Shown one piece after another: positions 11,139 to 23,139 of a DNA stretch of 64,000 nt; the stretch's first letter is position 1, and each line of letters opens with the position of its first letter. Location of the stretch: the NCBI RefSeq assembly GCF_000835495.1, contig NW_015622547.1, positions 3,968,001 to 4,032,000 of the forward strand, given 5' to 3'. The notes beneath the pieces are model-generated. The model was not told the origin of the DNA and did not search any database. It saw nothing but the letters and a program-made list of their open reading frames with translations. This DNA is from Cladophialophora immunda. Taxonomy: Eukaryota > Ascomycota > Eurotiomycetes > Chaetothyriales > Herpotrichiellaceae. Position numbers and translations under genes: made by a program.

Positions 11139-12050
11139 CATTTCGGGTAGGGCCTCGGAACCCACGACATTTAAGATCACGTGTACGCCATTCAGACCTG
11201 TGGCTGTACCTAGGTTGTTTTGGAAGAATATCCCTCTCTGTGAGCTTGAGAGATTTGGCAGGTTGTTCATCCCGCAGGAACTGATGGAAGAAACTGAAGA
11301 GTGTTCGAAGTCTACTCGATTATTTAGTTCCAGTTGTCATTCTCTGTCATTTGAAAGCGCCCGCAGGAGGCGCCGACAGGAGTCTCCAAATCAATGCCGT
11401 CGATTGAGCCAACTTCTCCTGACAAGATGAAAAAGTTCTCAATTTGTTCCTGTCCTCTTCACGTTGCTCAAAACACGATTCCCAAGGTCTTCGACTTATC
11501 TGACCCGTATCCGCCTAAGTCCAAAAGAGCCATGATTCCGTTCACGAGACAGTCTCATCACTAGCTACCGTCAAGAGTTCTCGGGATTACGTCTCGTCTT
11601 ACGTCCTGGACTCTGACTCCTCTGACCCTCAGAACCTGCGCTCAGCCCACGATGATGCTACGAGGGTTCAAACGGTGGTGACAGGGCCTGCCTACAGTAT
11701 CAAACCCCAGACTTGGAGTGCCCCCCCGGCTATATGTGACCAATATTGATGCGTCAGCGTATTTTCGCCATGCGTTCCTCCGCGGCCACTCGTGTCAGCC
11801 AATCGATTGAATAGTAATCAGTAAACTTGGCAGATATACCATCCACTACGACCTGAAGTTCGTCCTCCGTCCATCGTTCAAGATCTTGCCTTGTCTCCCG
11901 AGTGATGGAAATTTACAGATAAACCAAGCGCTCTTTACAAGATAGAAAGCCCCCCTTTGCCGGAAAAGTTCCATTCGACTGCCTCGATAACCGTCCTGCG
12001 GACGCCTACATTTGGCAAAATAGCGGAGAGGGTGTGAGGAGGTGACAGCT
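11139..12050. other. Spacer upstream of the bZIP gene
   Basis: No supported gene. Short frames are interrupted and lack motifs; it probably carries the bZIP gene promoter. Confidence 0.4.
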
Positions 12051-13181
12051 ATGGACCACATAAATGATCACGGCATCTTTGATGTCACCCTAATGGGCCA
12101 CCCGGAGGCACGAAACGTAGATGAGTTGTGGGCTGGCAAGACGGATATCAAAGAACGACGCCGATTACAAAACCGATTAAACAGACGGGCCTACAGTTTG
12201 TTACCTGAGTCCGGTGTGGACTTCTTGGGCTAATGAAAGCGCGCAGGGAAACGCCAGACTGAACAGAAGCTACTTCGGAAGAGAACCATGACTGAGGCCG
12301 GCATTGAACAAGAAAACAGCCGTCATCGATGGTCCAGACTACCTGGTGTCGGCGTCTTTACCCTCGAAGCGAAAGACAGCGTGATGTCAAATGGACCCAT
12401 CACTTTGAGCTCCCTGGTATCTGCTGCTGGGAAGCTCTCTACACGACACAACATCACCGTGTCTTTCGGGTCGGTAAAGACGTCGAGTGAACATCTTAAC
12501 CTCAAGCCCGTGCAGTCGTGGTGTCGAAGATTCGAGGAGACGATGCTGCATATCGGTCCTGTAGGCACGGAAGTTCTTGATGAGGACATCTCGGCGAGAG
12601 ATTCAGACCCGGTCGTTTTCGAAGAAAGCATCATTCACGCTGTTGGCATACGCTATCACACTTTCATACCTAGCCCGGAAGATCAGCTCCTCAACCTGAT
12701 GTATTACAATGTCTTCCGCGGACTTGCAAAGAACATCAGGGCATTGAACATGGAAATGCACTTCATGGCCTCTTGGGCCTCTGATAGTCCTTTTATCACT
12801 GGGAAAATTGACACTTCTACCTTGGCACCGGACTTTCAGCCGACATACCTACAACAAACGGTGTCGCACCACCCATGCTTTGATATCTTTCCAGACTCCG
12901 TTGTGAGAGACAATGCCATAGATCATTGGTATGTCCAGAAACACCCACTAGAGGGGAGATTATGTATGGCGCTTGCCGGCAGGCATACCTGGCATGAGAT
13001 TGACCTTGCTCTGAAACATGGGTGTGTGCTTTGGGGTGAACCGGATGTCACGGAGAGTTGGGAGGTCACCCAGGGCTTTGCAGATGACTGGCCGTTTCTT
13101 GTCAAAGGTGCTGTTCGATTGGAGGCTGCAACAAACCGATATAGGGCGTTGCGAGGTGAGCAACCAATTTTCTTTGCCTGA
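12051..13181 (+). CDS. bZIP transcription factor with DUF3425 domain
   Basis: Exons 12051-12195 and 12247-13181 around a 51-nt intron (GTTTGT ... GCGCAG, branch CTAATG) give 359 aa. The spliced basic region reads KERRRLQNRLNRRAYRKRQ at residues 34-52, including the bZIP signature N-x7-R (N41, R49); the intron cuts it exactly after the Tyr codon. A short leucine-poor helix follows. The C-terminal two thirds match DUF3425: LLNLMYYNVFRGLAKNIRAL and a YLQQTVSHHPCFDIFP segment. Proteins of this architecture are fungal nuclear regulators, some tied to stress or secondary metabolism. No cluster partner is obvious; the SDR at 10165 lies upstream on the same strand. Confidence 0.9.
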
Positions 13182-13493
13182 GGTTGGCAGGTTGTAGGAA
13201 CATTAGATGCTACCACGGCGGTCGCAACATTGGACTGACATCCACCATGAATTCGCACACCTCGGTAAAGCTGTTGGGAGAAGGGTGTGCTGATATCCGG
13301 GGCGGAGACGTTGCGTGGCATTGAAACTTGCGAGCCTTCAGAGGACAAATGTTGGGTTTGGTTGTATCATCAACTTTGCAACCACCGAGCTTCCGCGAAG
13401 AACAGGAGGTGACTGCACCAAAGAAAGCATCGAGCACTATTCCCGTGTCTTCTGTTTGTGGTTGGCAAGTAAGAGTCAAAGCGGTCTGCAACA
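13182..13493. other. Short spacer between bZIP and lysozyme-like genes
   Basis: About 310 nt in tandem orientation, with no gene. It carries the bZIP 3' end and the promoter of the secreted protein. Confidence 0.4.
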
Positions 13494-14366
13494 ATGTACC
13501 TGAATGTGAGCTGAGCAGTTCTCAGAAGGCCTTTTGCTTCCAGCTGACGCATTTTGCAGCTTCTGTGCGCAGCCACCCTGCTCGGTGTTGTCCATCCTAC
13601 TCCTGTCTTCCCTCGTGCATCAAACCAAGTGTTTGCTTTGGGCGCTGCCAACAGTCCAGCCGATGTCTACGATGGCGCTGGTGCAGGCAGCGACGCCTAC
13701 CGAACCTATTCTGGCGACGGCTCAGCATCATCTGGCTGGCCGGAGATGGCGCAGTGGATCTCGTTTGAGGATATGTGAGGATAAGAGAACATACCGTCTC
13801 GGCTCGACTGATATCCGAACAGGTTTGTTGCGAACGAAAACTTTATGCGGGTGTCGTGTGTCAATCTAGGATCAGATAATGGGCCCGACAACAGCGACGA
13901 AGAAATCACCCAGATCTGGGACGCAATCCAGTCTGCATCTTCTCAAACCAACGTCGACCACCGCTTCATCCTGGCAATCCTCCTTCAAGAATCCAATGGC
14001 TGCGTTCGAGTCCGAACGACCGATAACGGCGTGCCCAACCCGGGGTTGATGCAGGCTCATGATGGCGAGTTCTCTTGCAATGCAAATGGGAACATTCAGA
14101 CACCGTGTCCCGCTTCTGAGATCACCGGCATGGTCCTTGATGGTGTGGCTGGGACTTTGAGTGGGGATGGCCTCGCTGGCATACTGAATCAAGTCGGCGG
14201 ACAGGACGCGGAAGCATACTATCGGGCTGCCCGACAATACAACACTGGGTCAATCGCAGAGGACGGTAACCTGGACGAGGGGGGATACTCTACGAATTGC
14301 TACGCCAGTGACATTGCGAACCGATTGATGGGCTGGGTTTGGGCAAAATCGAGTTGCTCCCTTTGA
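13494..14366 (+). CDS. Secreted lysozyme-like (transglycosylase-fold) protein
   Basis: Three exons: a 12-nt first exon 13494-13505 (MYLN), 13560-13774 and 13823-14366, for 256 aa. The first intron is GTGAGC...TTGCAG and the second GTGAGG...GAACAG; all phases match. MYLNLLCAATLLGVVHP is a good signal peptide, followed by an Ala/Ser/Gly-rich propeptide-like stretch. The mature part holds MAQWISFEDMF, then DHRFILAILLQESNGC, in which E132 resembles the catalytic Glu of lysozyme/SLT enzymes, then NPGLMQAHDG and paired Cys that could form disulphides. This is a widespread fungal secreted family, predicted to act on peptidoglycan or chitin-like polymers; the exact substrate is not established here. 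Confidence 0.85.
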
Positions 14367-14835
14367 GCACAGTATCGAGTTTGTTATTGAGTTGCAATTT
14401 TGGCTCATTGTGATGACTGTGAGGACTGGGTTGCAGAATCTGGTACTCCGCACTCTGCCCTTACCATCTGAAGGTTGCTAGAGTATGACCGCAATCTGGG
14501 GGTCGCTCGCGACCAGTTGTAGAATTTGTCTTGTCATTATCGGCCAGACGCAATATGTCCAAGAGGTGATACCTGCACGCACCTACTGCGGGCTCGCATA
14601 TTCAGTGTTTGGGATTTTGGGCTACGGGTCAACCCCGGAGGGATTAATGCCCGAACTTCTGCCACCTGGTCTTTGAGCCGCAGTCACCAGTCAGTTCCAG
14701 TTTCCTGTACCTGCGCACGAAGATACCATTGTCCCGTTGAACTCGTTCATTGGAAACCACCTGTCTACGTAACTAGATGTTGACCCTCTCGTTCTGAACC
14801 TCCCTCCTAGACTTGACATCGAGCACTCCGCCACC
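14367..14835. other. Spacer upstream of SEC11
   Basis: About 470 nt with no gene; it presumably carries the SEC11 promoter. The stretch just before the ATG contains a CCACC context. Confidence 0.4.
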
Positions 14836-15460
14836 ATGCTACCCTTTCTCGCTCCATACCTTTCCAACCCTCGGCAATCACTGTCGCAGGTACTGAATTT
14901 CGCCCTGGTTCTGTCGACTGCTTTCATGCTATGGAAGTCTCTGTCCGTTATTGCAGACTCGCCCTCGCCCATTGTGGTGGTACTGAGTGGATCAATGGAG
15001 CCTGCATTTCAAAGAGGTGATTTACTGTTCCTTTGGAACCGAGACAAAACGGCCGAGGTGGGAGAAATCGTCGTCTACAACGTGAAGGGCAAGGACATTC
15101 CTATTGTTCATCGCGTCGTCCGAAGCCACGCAGCTGCAGCGCCCGTCGAGGCGGACAAAAGGTACACACATCTGTTTTGGCTCCGAAGTCGAGTTCTTTC
15201 AACTAACGCGTGGTCTCAGCAGTAACCTCTCGAAAGCGTCCCCGAAACTCCTCACCAAAGGCGACAACAACGTGGCCGACGACACGGAGCTCTACGCGCG
15301 GGGCCAGAGTTATCTGGACAGGAAAGAGGATATCATTGGGAGCGTTCGCGGATACGTGCCAGCGGTGGGATACGTGACCATCATGCTGAGCGAGCACCCT
15401 TGGTTGAAGACGGTCATGCTGGGAATCATGGGCTTGATGGTGATTTTGCAAAGAGAATGA
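14836..15460 (+). CDS. SEC11: Signal peptidase complex catalytic subunit SEC11
   Basis: Exons 14836-15161 and 15223-15460 (61-nt intron, GTACAC ... CAGCAG, branch CTAAC) give 187 aa, a normal length for fungal SEC11. It cleaves signal peptides from proteins entering the endoplasmic reticulum and is a single-pass ER membrane protein. The N-terminal helix spans about residues 18-40; catalytic Ser is S53 in LSGSMEP and the His is H92 in PIVHRVV, followed by [19 protein letters not shown], the conserved box III/IV region. The C-terminus ends in a second hydrophobic segment ([16 protein letters not shown]). Identification is secure and the gene is expected to be essential. Confidence 0.97.
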
Positions 15461-16856
15461 AGGATGATACCATTTAACCAATGAAGACGCGCCAACCCAC
15501 GGACAATCCTGAACGACCTCCTTTTTGAAGGATGAAACATCGCCAAACAACGAGTGAAAACGGCACTCTGCAACCCTTTTCCCGCTTGTGTAGGGGTTCT
15601 GCCGCCACAGGTCTCGGCTCTGTCAGATATACTAAGACACTTGTTGGCAAGACCAGGAAATATACCGGACAAGGAGGATCGCTTTGCCATCAGCGAAGGG
15701 ATACTGTCGGATTGTGGCCGATGTATAGGGATCGGAGGCTTTTGGACCCCAACTCCCGCAGTCAGGAAACGTGGACCTGTCAAGTGCGGCTCTAGGGTTA
15801 ATAAGGCCTCTTGATGGGAGTAACAAACACATGCAGACAGCTACAGCTCCGGATAGGGTGCAGGCTGTGCTGACGGTGCTGGCGGTTGTCGGACAATTAG
15901 ATGCCTCCCAGTCCGGAAGCTCCCTGGTGTGTTCAACGCCGTTGGATGTGACAAATAAGGACGGGTCGAGCAGGACATGGGCCTTACAGGGCGAACCCTC
16001 TTGGGGAACATCTCCTAACGACCCGTCCAACGGGCGTCGAGCATGGCGCCATATGCAAAATCTGGACCCCAACCGTGGCGCCCAGAAAGTCAATGGCCAA
16101 ATCCCAGTGTCCCCCTGGTCCTTTTGCTGCTCTTCACCCCGTCGAGCCCGCGTAGCGCCGCGTGGTTCGTTCCACGACGACCAGAATCATGCATCCTCCA
16201 AGACGAGCTGAAAACGCTCGCCTCCTTATCGCTGGGACGTCTCACAATCCTGATCATTTTCCTTTTCTCCGTCTTTCGTGGTTGTCGGAACAATTGTGCA
16301 TCTTGCGCCATGCGCTGCTGATCCTTTTGATGGGTAAGTGAGGTGGCTTCCCACCCATTCTCGTCGTGAGGCGTTCTACTCTTGCATACGCCCAACGCCA
16401 GCCTTACGGGACCAAGTCTAGCTCGTGCTGCAACAGGCGCGTCCCAATTTCCCCGACTCCAGTTGCTTATCTGCGCCTAGTCGACGATTGATAATAGCAA
16501 CATCTTCTGGGTCGCTAAAAGGATCAACGCCGCAGAAAGTACTGCTGACACCTGGGCTTTCACTACGGGTTTTGATACCGCCATCACTTGGCTGTCCAGA
16601 TAATCTCCTGCCAAACGAGCCTGTGTGACTGTCGCATCAGGGAGTGCCCTAGACTTGGGTCGGGATACTTTGTCAACACCGAACAATCAGCTACAGATCT
16701 ATACCAAAGGATCTGTGTTGCGACTTTTACGAGGAATTGAACCGAGATATCCAAGCATGTCCTCATCAATGTCGTTCATCGAAACAATTTTGGACCACAG
16801 CTGACCACAGTCCATTCTACACACCGCATCACAGCTGAGGTTTCACAATCGTCAGA
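15461..16856. other. Spacer of 1.4 kb without a gene
   Basis: Open frames on both strands (for example 15632-16093 minus and 15771-16211 plus) overlap one another and carry no domain. I see no RNA gene or repeat. Confidence 0.4.
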
Positions 16857-19451
16857 ATGGACCACGAACAGTATGATCTAGGCTCAATGCCTTTGCAACA
16901 CACGTCAATCCAGGACAATGTTGAGCTGCTTAGCGGGAAAGGTTCGCCTGGAATCAGCGTCACCATTGGTAAGACGCAATCCGCTCCTTACTATCGACGC
17001 CATTCACGGGGCCATTCTGGAGACGAGCGATTGAAGTCGATAGACGAGACGGAAAGCATGCGAGATGAATCGTACGACATGGTAGAACCAGCCACGCCCA
17101 TCAAGGCTCATCGATTTAGCGCAGGGCAATCCGCTGCTTCGTCAGTGCTTCGGCGATTGACCACCAAAATCAATCCCATGTCACGAGGCACATTCCGATC
17201 TACCAAACGTTCTCAAGGGCGGGAGTATGCGACGTTGGACGATGGTGAGGATGCTCAAGCAGCGATAGTAGATCTCTCGTCGTTGGAGGGCATGGGCTGG
17301 GAGCTGACCGACTTATCAAACCCCGACACCGCGCGACTCCAAGACGAGGAAACCGAGTACGTGAGCGCGTCGAAAAGTAGTGGGAAACCGGATTTTCGCT
17401 CGTTCGTTCAAAAGCGTGCGTCGGTCGGTGACGGAATGAAAGGCGTGGGCGTGCAACTCAGACGCGATCCGACGCAGATAGTGCGAAGAGGAACGGGAGG
17501 AATGCGCAACGCTGACAGCTCGGGCATCGATCGGAGTAAGACCGTGCGCGACTTGGGCCAGGACCTTGCACACAGGAAGAACATGATCGTCGAGGTCGAA
17601 GAAATGGTTGATTTGAGTACCCTGGACGGTGGAAACCCGGAGAACCGTCAGAGTCGCACGTTCGAGACCATGTCCATGAGGCAAAGCGTCTTGCCTCAGG
17701 AGACCAAGAGTTATTTCTTCCCCGATGACCCGGACATCCCCAACTGGAAACCATGGTCAATGCGGAGCTGGTACATTTGGTCCTTGATAGGCCTTGCGTT
17801 GGGGCTAGCGGGGTTTCAGGAATACTTGTGCCAGAGATCCTTCAAGTCTGTCCGAGAACATAGTGGTATCCTTGCCTTCAATGCTGTGGCTGAGATCTCT
17901 ACTTGGGACTTCTTTGCGTGGAAGTGTGAGTGAACAGGGCCAATGAACATGCTCCTCTACTAACAAGCCGCAGATCTTCCCACGATGATCACCATTGTCT
18001 ACGCCGTCCTGTTCTCAATCATGGATTTCGACATCCGCCGTCTCGAACCATTCTATCAGCTATCCCGACCTCGAGGTGCCCCAGCAGCTGCCTCCCTGAA
18101 TCTGGATCATCTGACCATGTTCCAATATTTCGTGCCTTTCAAGGCGTTCAGACTCCGGCAATGGGCTGTGTTCTTCTCAACCACGGGCAACATAGTGGCC
18201 TCGATGGTCTCACCTGCCCTACAAAACCCCTCCATCACATTTGCCACGAATCATGATCCAGGATGTAATGAAAACGGGTGTCCTGGTGGCGAGAAGCATT
18301 ATTGGGTACGGATCTCGCCTGCCTGGTCTCGGGCCTTGTCGGCGAGCTATGTGTTTGTGGCAATCGTGCTCATCATTCTGTTCATCCAGTTGCGGCGCAA
18401 GTCTGGACTACTCAGCGATCCGAAAGGCGTCGCTGGAATTGCCTCCATGGCCACCAAGTCGCATATTCTGCAGGATTTCGCCGGACTGGACGAAGCCAAC
18501 TGCGCCAAGATCCACAAACGATTGGCGCATCGACGATACGTGCTCTATAAGTCTTCCATCTGGCAGGGTGAATGGAGCTCGAAGAGTGAGCCGCCGCAGG
18601 ACAGCGAGAGAAAGCTCACCAGCCCACATCCGTTGATGCTGCAGATGAGAGCGGGCATTCCGTTCCTTGCCTTTATGGTCTTCTGTCTTGTATCGATCCC
18701 CATCATCACGTTGACCAAGGCCAGGGTGGTGCCGAACGCTGCACCGTGGCTTCCGATTCTCATCGCCACAGGCTTGAAGTTGTTCTTCAGCACGTTTGAA
18801 TCTGATGTTCGACTCATGGAACCCTTCTATCAGCTTTCCCGCGGAAACGCCCGACCTGAAAACAGCCTGACCCTGGATTACCAAGCGACTGTGTATGGGA
18901 TCATGCCTTTCAAAGCTCTCTTGAATCGCCACTATCTCTTGGCACTGGTGGGAGTGGCCTCGGTGCTTTTGGATATTTTGACGGTGACTGTGAGTTCTTT
19001 CTCGGTCAATTCGGAGGACTTTATGCACGTGGGAAGTCATGGCGAAGACCGATCCAACGGCGACGAGACGTTCGTTTCCTTCTGGACCTCGCTCATTCTC
19101 TCCGTGTTTATCTTGCTTTTTGTTATTTTCACGACCTCGCTGGTATATCTTCGACGGCGACACCCTTTCCTGCCTCGAGAGCCGTCCACGATTGCGGCGG
19201 TGTTGGCCTTCATCTACGCCAGTAACATGCTTACGGATTTCGTGGATACCGAGAGGCTGAACAACAAGGCGATGGAAAAGAGGCTGAAAAACATCAACAA
19301 AAGATATGGACTGGGATGGTTTAGAGGAAGAGACGGGCAGATTCACTGTGCGATTGACGAGGAACCGATGAGGAGTAAATACGTGCATGGCAAACCATAT
19401 ACGATGGCACAGGCAGGGCCGTTACACGAAACATATTATTCAGTTGCATAA
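16857..19451 (+). CDS. DUF3433 multi-pass membrane protein
   Basis: Exons 16857-17925 and 17974-19451 (48-nt intron, GTGAGT ... CCGCAG, branch CTACTAAC) give 848 aa. The first 300 residues are hydrophilic and Ser/Arg-rich, probably cytosolic and phosphorylated. From about residue 304 there are roughly eight hydrophobic helices. The DUF3433 signature occurs twice: FDIRRLEPFYQLSRPRGA and DVRLMEPFYQLSRGNA, each followed by a phenylalanine-rich MFQYFVPFKAF or GIMPFKALL segment, so the protein contains an internal duplication. DUF3433 proteins are fungal-specific and often large and vacuolar or plasma-membrane predicted; no biochemical role is established. Confidence 0.9.
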
Positions 19452-20175
19452 AAAGGCCGACAAAGTCTGGGATGAATGGCGAGGATTTGGGACTGGGCAG
19501 GACATAGTGGGCGGTGCCATTGGCGTTGGTAAAGAGCTTGGATATGAGATACGAGGCAACAGGGACATATACACCCCGGGCATCTTACACGATATGGACC
19601 CAGGACGTCATCGGGCTGTGATATGCTCGAGCTCAAGATAGTACAATGAGGATCTTTGATAAACGGAACAAGGACATAATAATGGTATATCTGACATGCT
19701 GTACAGGAGCGTCGTCATTAGCGTCCTTCTCTTTCCGTGTCCAAATATCTGTCTAGGTGGGTATCTAAGCTCGTTCTAGTAAAGAGCATGACAAGGAACA
19801 AGGAAGAGAGACCTGAAAGCGGGGCTGGTGGCCATCCGTAGTTACCGCTCATGGTCAAGTACAACCTCTCGTTGGGCCAAGTGAGCCGACGACGACTAGA
19901 CCAGACGATTGGCGATGGGAATCGATTGGTGGCCACGGCGGGGAAGAAGGTTGCCATGGGCTGGAGGATGGGAAAAGTACAAAGTATGCAACTTGGTAAG
20001 AGGCGCGTCCAGCGCCCATCACCCATGACGTATGACCGAACCTGAGCATTCATCACCACTGCGTTCGTCTACTCTTGGTTCTGCTCGATGGCCCAAGATC
20101 GCTCTCCTTCTTCACACCGAGTCTCCTTGTCCCAACTGCTCCCTTCGTGTCCTGCTCTCCAAACCCACCTGCAAC
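19452..20175. other. Spacer between two large membrane-protein genes
   Basis: About 720 nt in tandem orientation. No gene; short frames only. Confidence 0.4.
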
Positions 20176-22330
20176 ATGCCCACCCCAGGGTATGTCTTCC
20201 GCGATGGCGGCGACACTCCTCCAGCAGAGGAGAAGCCTGATTCAGAGTTCCGCCAGAGAATCACCCAAGCCACGAAACCTCCTGCAGTGACTTCGAACGC
20301 TCCCCTGGCTCAGAACACCACCACAAGCCACCAACTAGCCACGGGAGCCACGGGAGATCATGAAGTCCAGGGCGCTGTCCAGAGGGCCGGTAAGGAGGAC
20401 AGAACAACGAATCTGGGATGGCAAGCCAACGCTGTGGGTGTAGATAACTTGGTCGGAGGCCTTCCCAATGACGAGCTGTGGACGCTGATCAGGAGATTCA
20501 ACAAGGCAAGTATCTCAAAGCCTCCCAATTTTGTGGAACATACGCTTACCGCACTGCTAGCAAATGTACCATGTCAAAGCCATCCCTCAGGCACCTCCCG
20601 GAGGATTGGACCTCAACTCTGCCGACGACGAGGAATTCTCCCCCGACAAACTCCGCTCAAACATTGAACGTCTGTACATGACCGTCATTGTCGGGCTGAT
20701 TGCCTTTGGGAAGCACATTGCAAGATTGAGATCATGGCGCGAACCCCGTCGGACCGCTTGCTTCGCCGCTGTTTACTTTGTGGCTTGGATATTCGACTTC
20801 ATCGTGCCCACTCTGGTCGCCATGGTTATCGTCCTCATCACTGTCCCGCGGTCTCGGAGTATCTTGTTCCCTCCTGCACCTCTTGCACTGGTCAGCCATA
20901 AGTCAGGTGGAGTCCAGAAACCAAAGGCCGGTGTGTTGGGCAGCCATGACAGTGTCACTGGAGCACCCGAGAAATACAAGGGCGAGGCTGTTGAGCAGGA
21001 GGCTAGTAACTTGGTCTCCGGCATTGCCTCTGTAGCCATCTCGAGCGCTGCTGGCCGGCATGACCAAGCAAGCCCGGATGAACAGGGCGGTAGCAAGACC
21101 TTGGATAAAGGAATGCCCGACCCAACCAAGATCGCTACAGCCGCGGCAGATGCTTCTTCGTCTGCTCAAGGCGGCGACCCGGATGCTGTCCAGGACAAGA
21201 CCAAGAAACCCATGGAGGATGCTGTGTGGAAACAAGTCCGCCCGATCATGCGTGGCATCGGAGAGGCCTCTGACATGTGGGAGCGTCTCGCCAACGCCTT
21301 GTCGCCCACTCCGCCCTTTTCCCAGAAGAATCGTCTCCAGCTGGGCGCAATCTTCGTGCCAATTCTTCTGATCTCTCTGATCACTCCTGCCCAGTGGGTT
21401 ATGAAAGGATCGACATTCTTCGCCGGGTTTGGCTTTTTCTCCGACCCCTTGATTAGACAAGGCATTCAATTGTTGAACGAGAAGATCCCAGACTGGCCGA
21501 AATACCTCGAGATCCGCAACACTCTCCTCAAGGGCGTACCAACCAATGCCCAGCTTACCGTCACTTTACTGCGCATTGGCGAGGCCAACCGCGCTCCATT
21601 ACCGCCACCACCAAAGTCCTCTGAACCGCCACCAGACAAGCCAGCCGAGATCGACAAAGATGCTATTACTGAGGGAGGCTTAGATGCGTCGCACTCGGAG
21701 ATCGAAGATGTCATTACCGTTGACCAACCCAGCGGCACCGAAGCTACGGAAATGCAAGAACCTAAGAAGAAGAAGGGCGGTTTCGGCGCCAAGATACTGT
21801 CTGCATTTAAGACTAGCACGGCCGGCGCAGTAGAGACCAAGCTGACTACAGACGCTGTTCGAGCTACCATGGGTTCCGGCAATGCGAAGGAGAAGTTGGG
21901 CGTGCTTCCATCACGGGCAGAGATGAAACGCAAGCCGAGGGAGGGGCCTGTGGCATTCCGGGCGAGATACCACGGTCGGAAGGGTGCCGTGTACATTGAC
22001 AGCTCCGTTTCGCCGCCGAGTGGCAGGAGACCGGCCTCACCGTGCGTATATTTCACGACACATCTTGACGACGACGAAACTGTGGAGAGTATGCCTCGCG
22101 ACCCCGATTGGGCAGTGTCCATCACGGATATCGCGGAGGTGAAGAAAGTCGGTGGGCTCGGGTGGAAGGGTAAGATCGTGGTCGGGTGGGCGACGGAGAG
22201 GGAGGTGAAGGATGGAATTGAGATCGTGGCCAAGGATGGGTCGGTGTACCGTGCGATGGCTATCAAGGAAAGGGACGAGCTGTTCAATCGGTTGATCTCC
22301 ATGGGCCAGCAAGTGTGGGAAAGCCATTAG
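20176..22330 (+). CDS. DUF3292 protein with a GC-AG intron
   Basis: Exons 20176-20505 and 20561-22330 give 699 aa if the 55-nt intron begins GCAAGT and ends TGCTAG. That join reads LIRRFNKQMYHVKAIPQAP, continuous across the intron; the nearby GT five bases on (GTATCT) would shift the frame. Two hydrophobic segments follow: CFAAVYFVAWIFDFIVPTL with the adjacent VAMVIVLITVP, and LGAIFVPILLISLITP. The middle is disordered and Ala/Ser/Pro-rich. The C-terminus has a beta-rich segment (about residues 590-690) that resembles a PH/GRAM-like fold (VSITDIAEVKKVGG, KGKIVVGWATEREVKDG). DUF3292 is fungal-specific; a membrane-tethered lipid-binding role is an inference. Confidence 0.9.
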
Positions 22331-23139
22331 ATGCCATCGGTTTTTGGGTGTGCTGTAACGAGAAACGATCATGTACGAGTAGAAGGGAATGCTTGCGATG
22401 TTTTGATGTTCATGCCGTGAAGGGTGTCGGCGCGCTGTGTACGGAGGAGACCAGTTCCCTGCCTTCATGAACAGTAATGAGCTCTTACGAGGCGCTCTGT
22501 ACATGCTGTTTTTGGGGTCCCGACAATGTTCAGGTCTCGGGGCGAGAAGGGGCTCTGAGCCTTGGTCTCACTACGACTACAATATTCCTTACTCCCTACG
22601 CGTGTCCAGGATTCAAACACACTTCCCTGCAGCGGCTCTACTGTTTCATGATGTACTCTGGTGGGTTTCTGCGGGCCAGTAGAGGTCCCCGGGGGAAGGA
22701 AGTGCGGAGGTCCATATGTGTGCAGGTACTTACCTAGATAGTGTTCGTGGGAACTGCCCATGTCTGCATCGCTGGCTGGACATTGGGGGGATACGCTCTG
22801 GGGGAAAAGAACCCGTTGCGGGCCAACAATGCGCCGGAAGATGGCTGTATTACTACACGGCCTTTCAACGAGCCGGCTCCGGGCACCGGCATCGGGGCGC
22901 CTTTTTTTGTTTGGCGAGAGACTTGATTTCGAAAAGACGACTCAGGCAAGGCCGGCCAACTTCATACAATACCTAGCTAGGTACCCTTTGATATCACACA
23001 GGTGCCTGCCTAGGTATCTACAGAGGCATAGGGAGGCAAAGTCCCATACATACCATACATACATACCTAGTACCTATATCTATCAGTACCCACAGCCCAC
23101 ATACACACACAGATCGATTGATCGCGTCCTGAGCCAGCC
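22331..23139. other. Spacer and 5' region of the dehydrogenase gene
   Basis: No gene. From about 22970 to 23110 there are short ACCTAGGTAC-like and CATACATAC-like simple repeats, typical of a fungal promoter or 5' UTR. Confidence 0.5.

Noticed and set aside
18408..19388. Minus-strand open frame of 326 codons
   Set aside because: Antisense to the DUF3433 membrane protein; no domain and biased composition.
21466..22302. Minus-strand open frame of 278 codons
   Set aside because: Antisense shadow of the DUF3292 gene.
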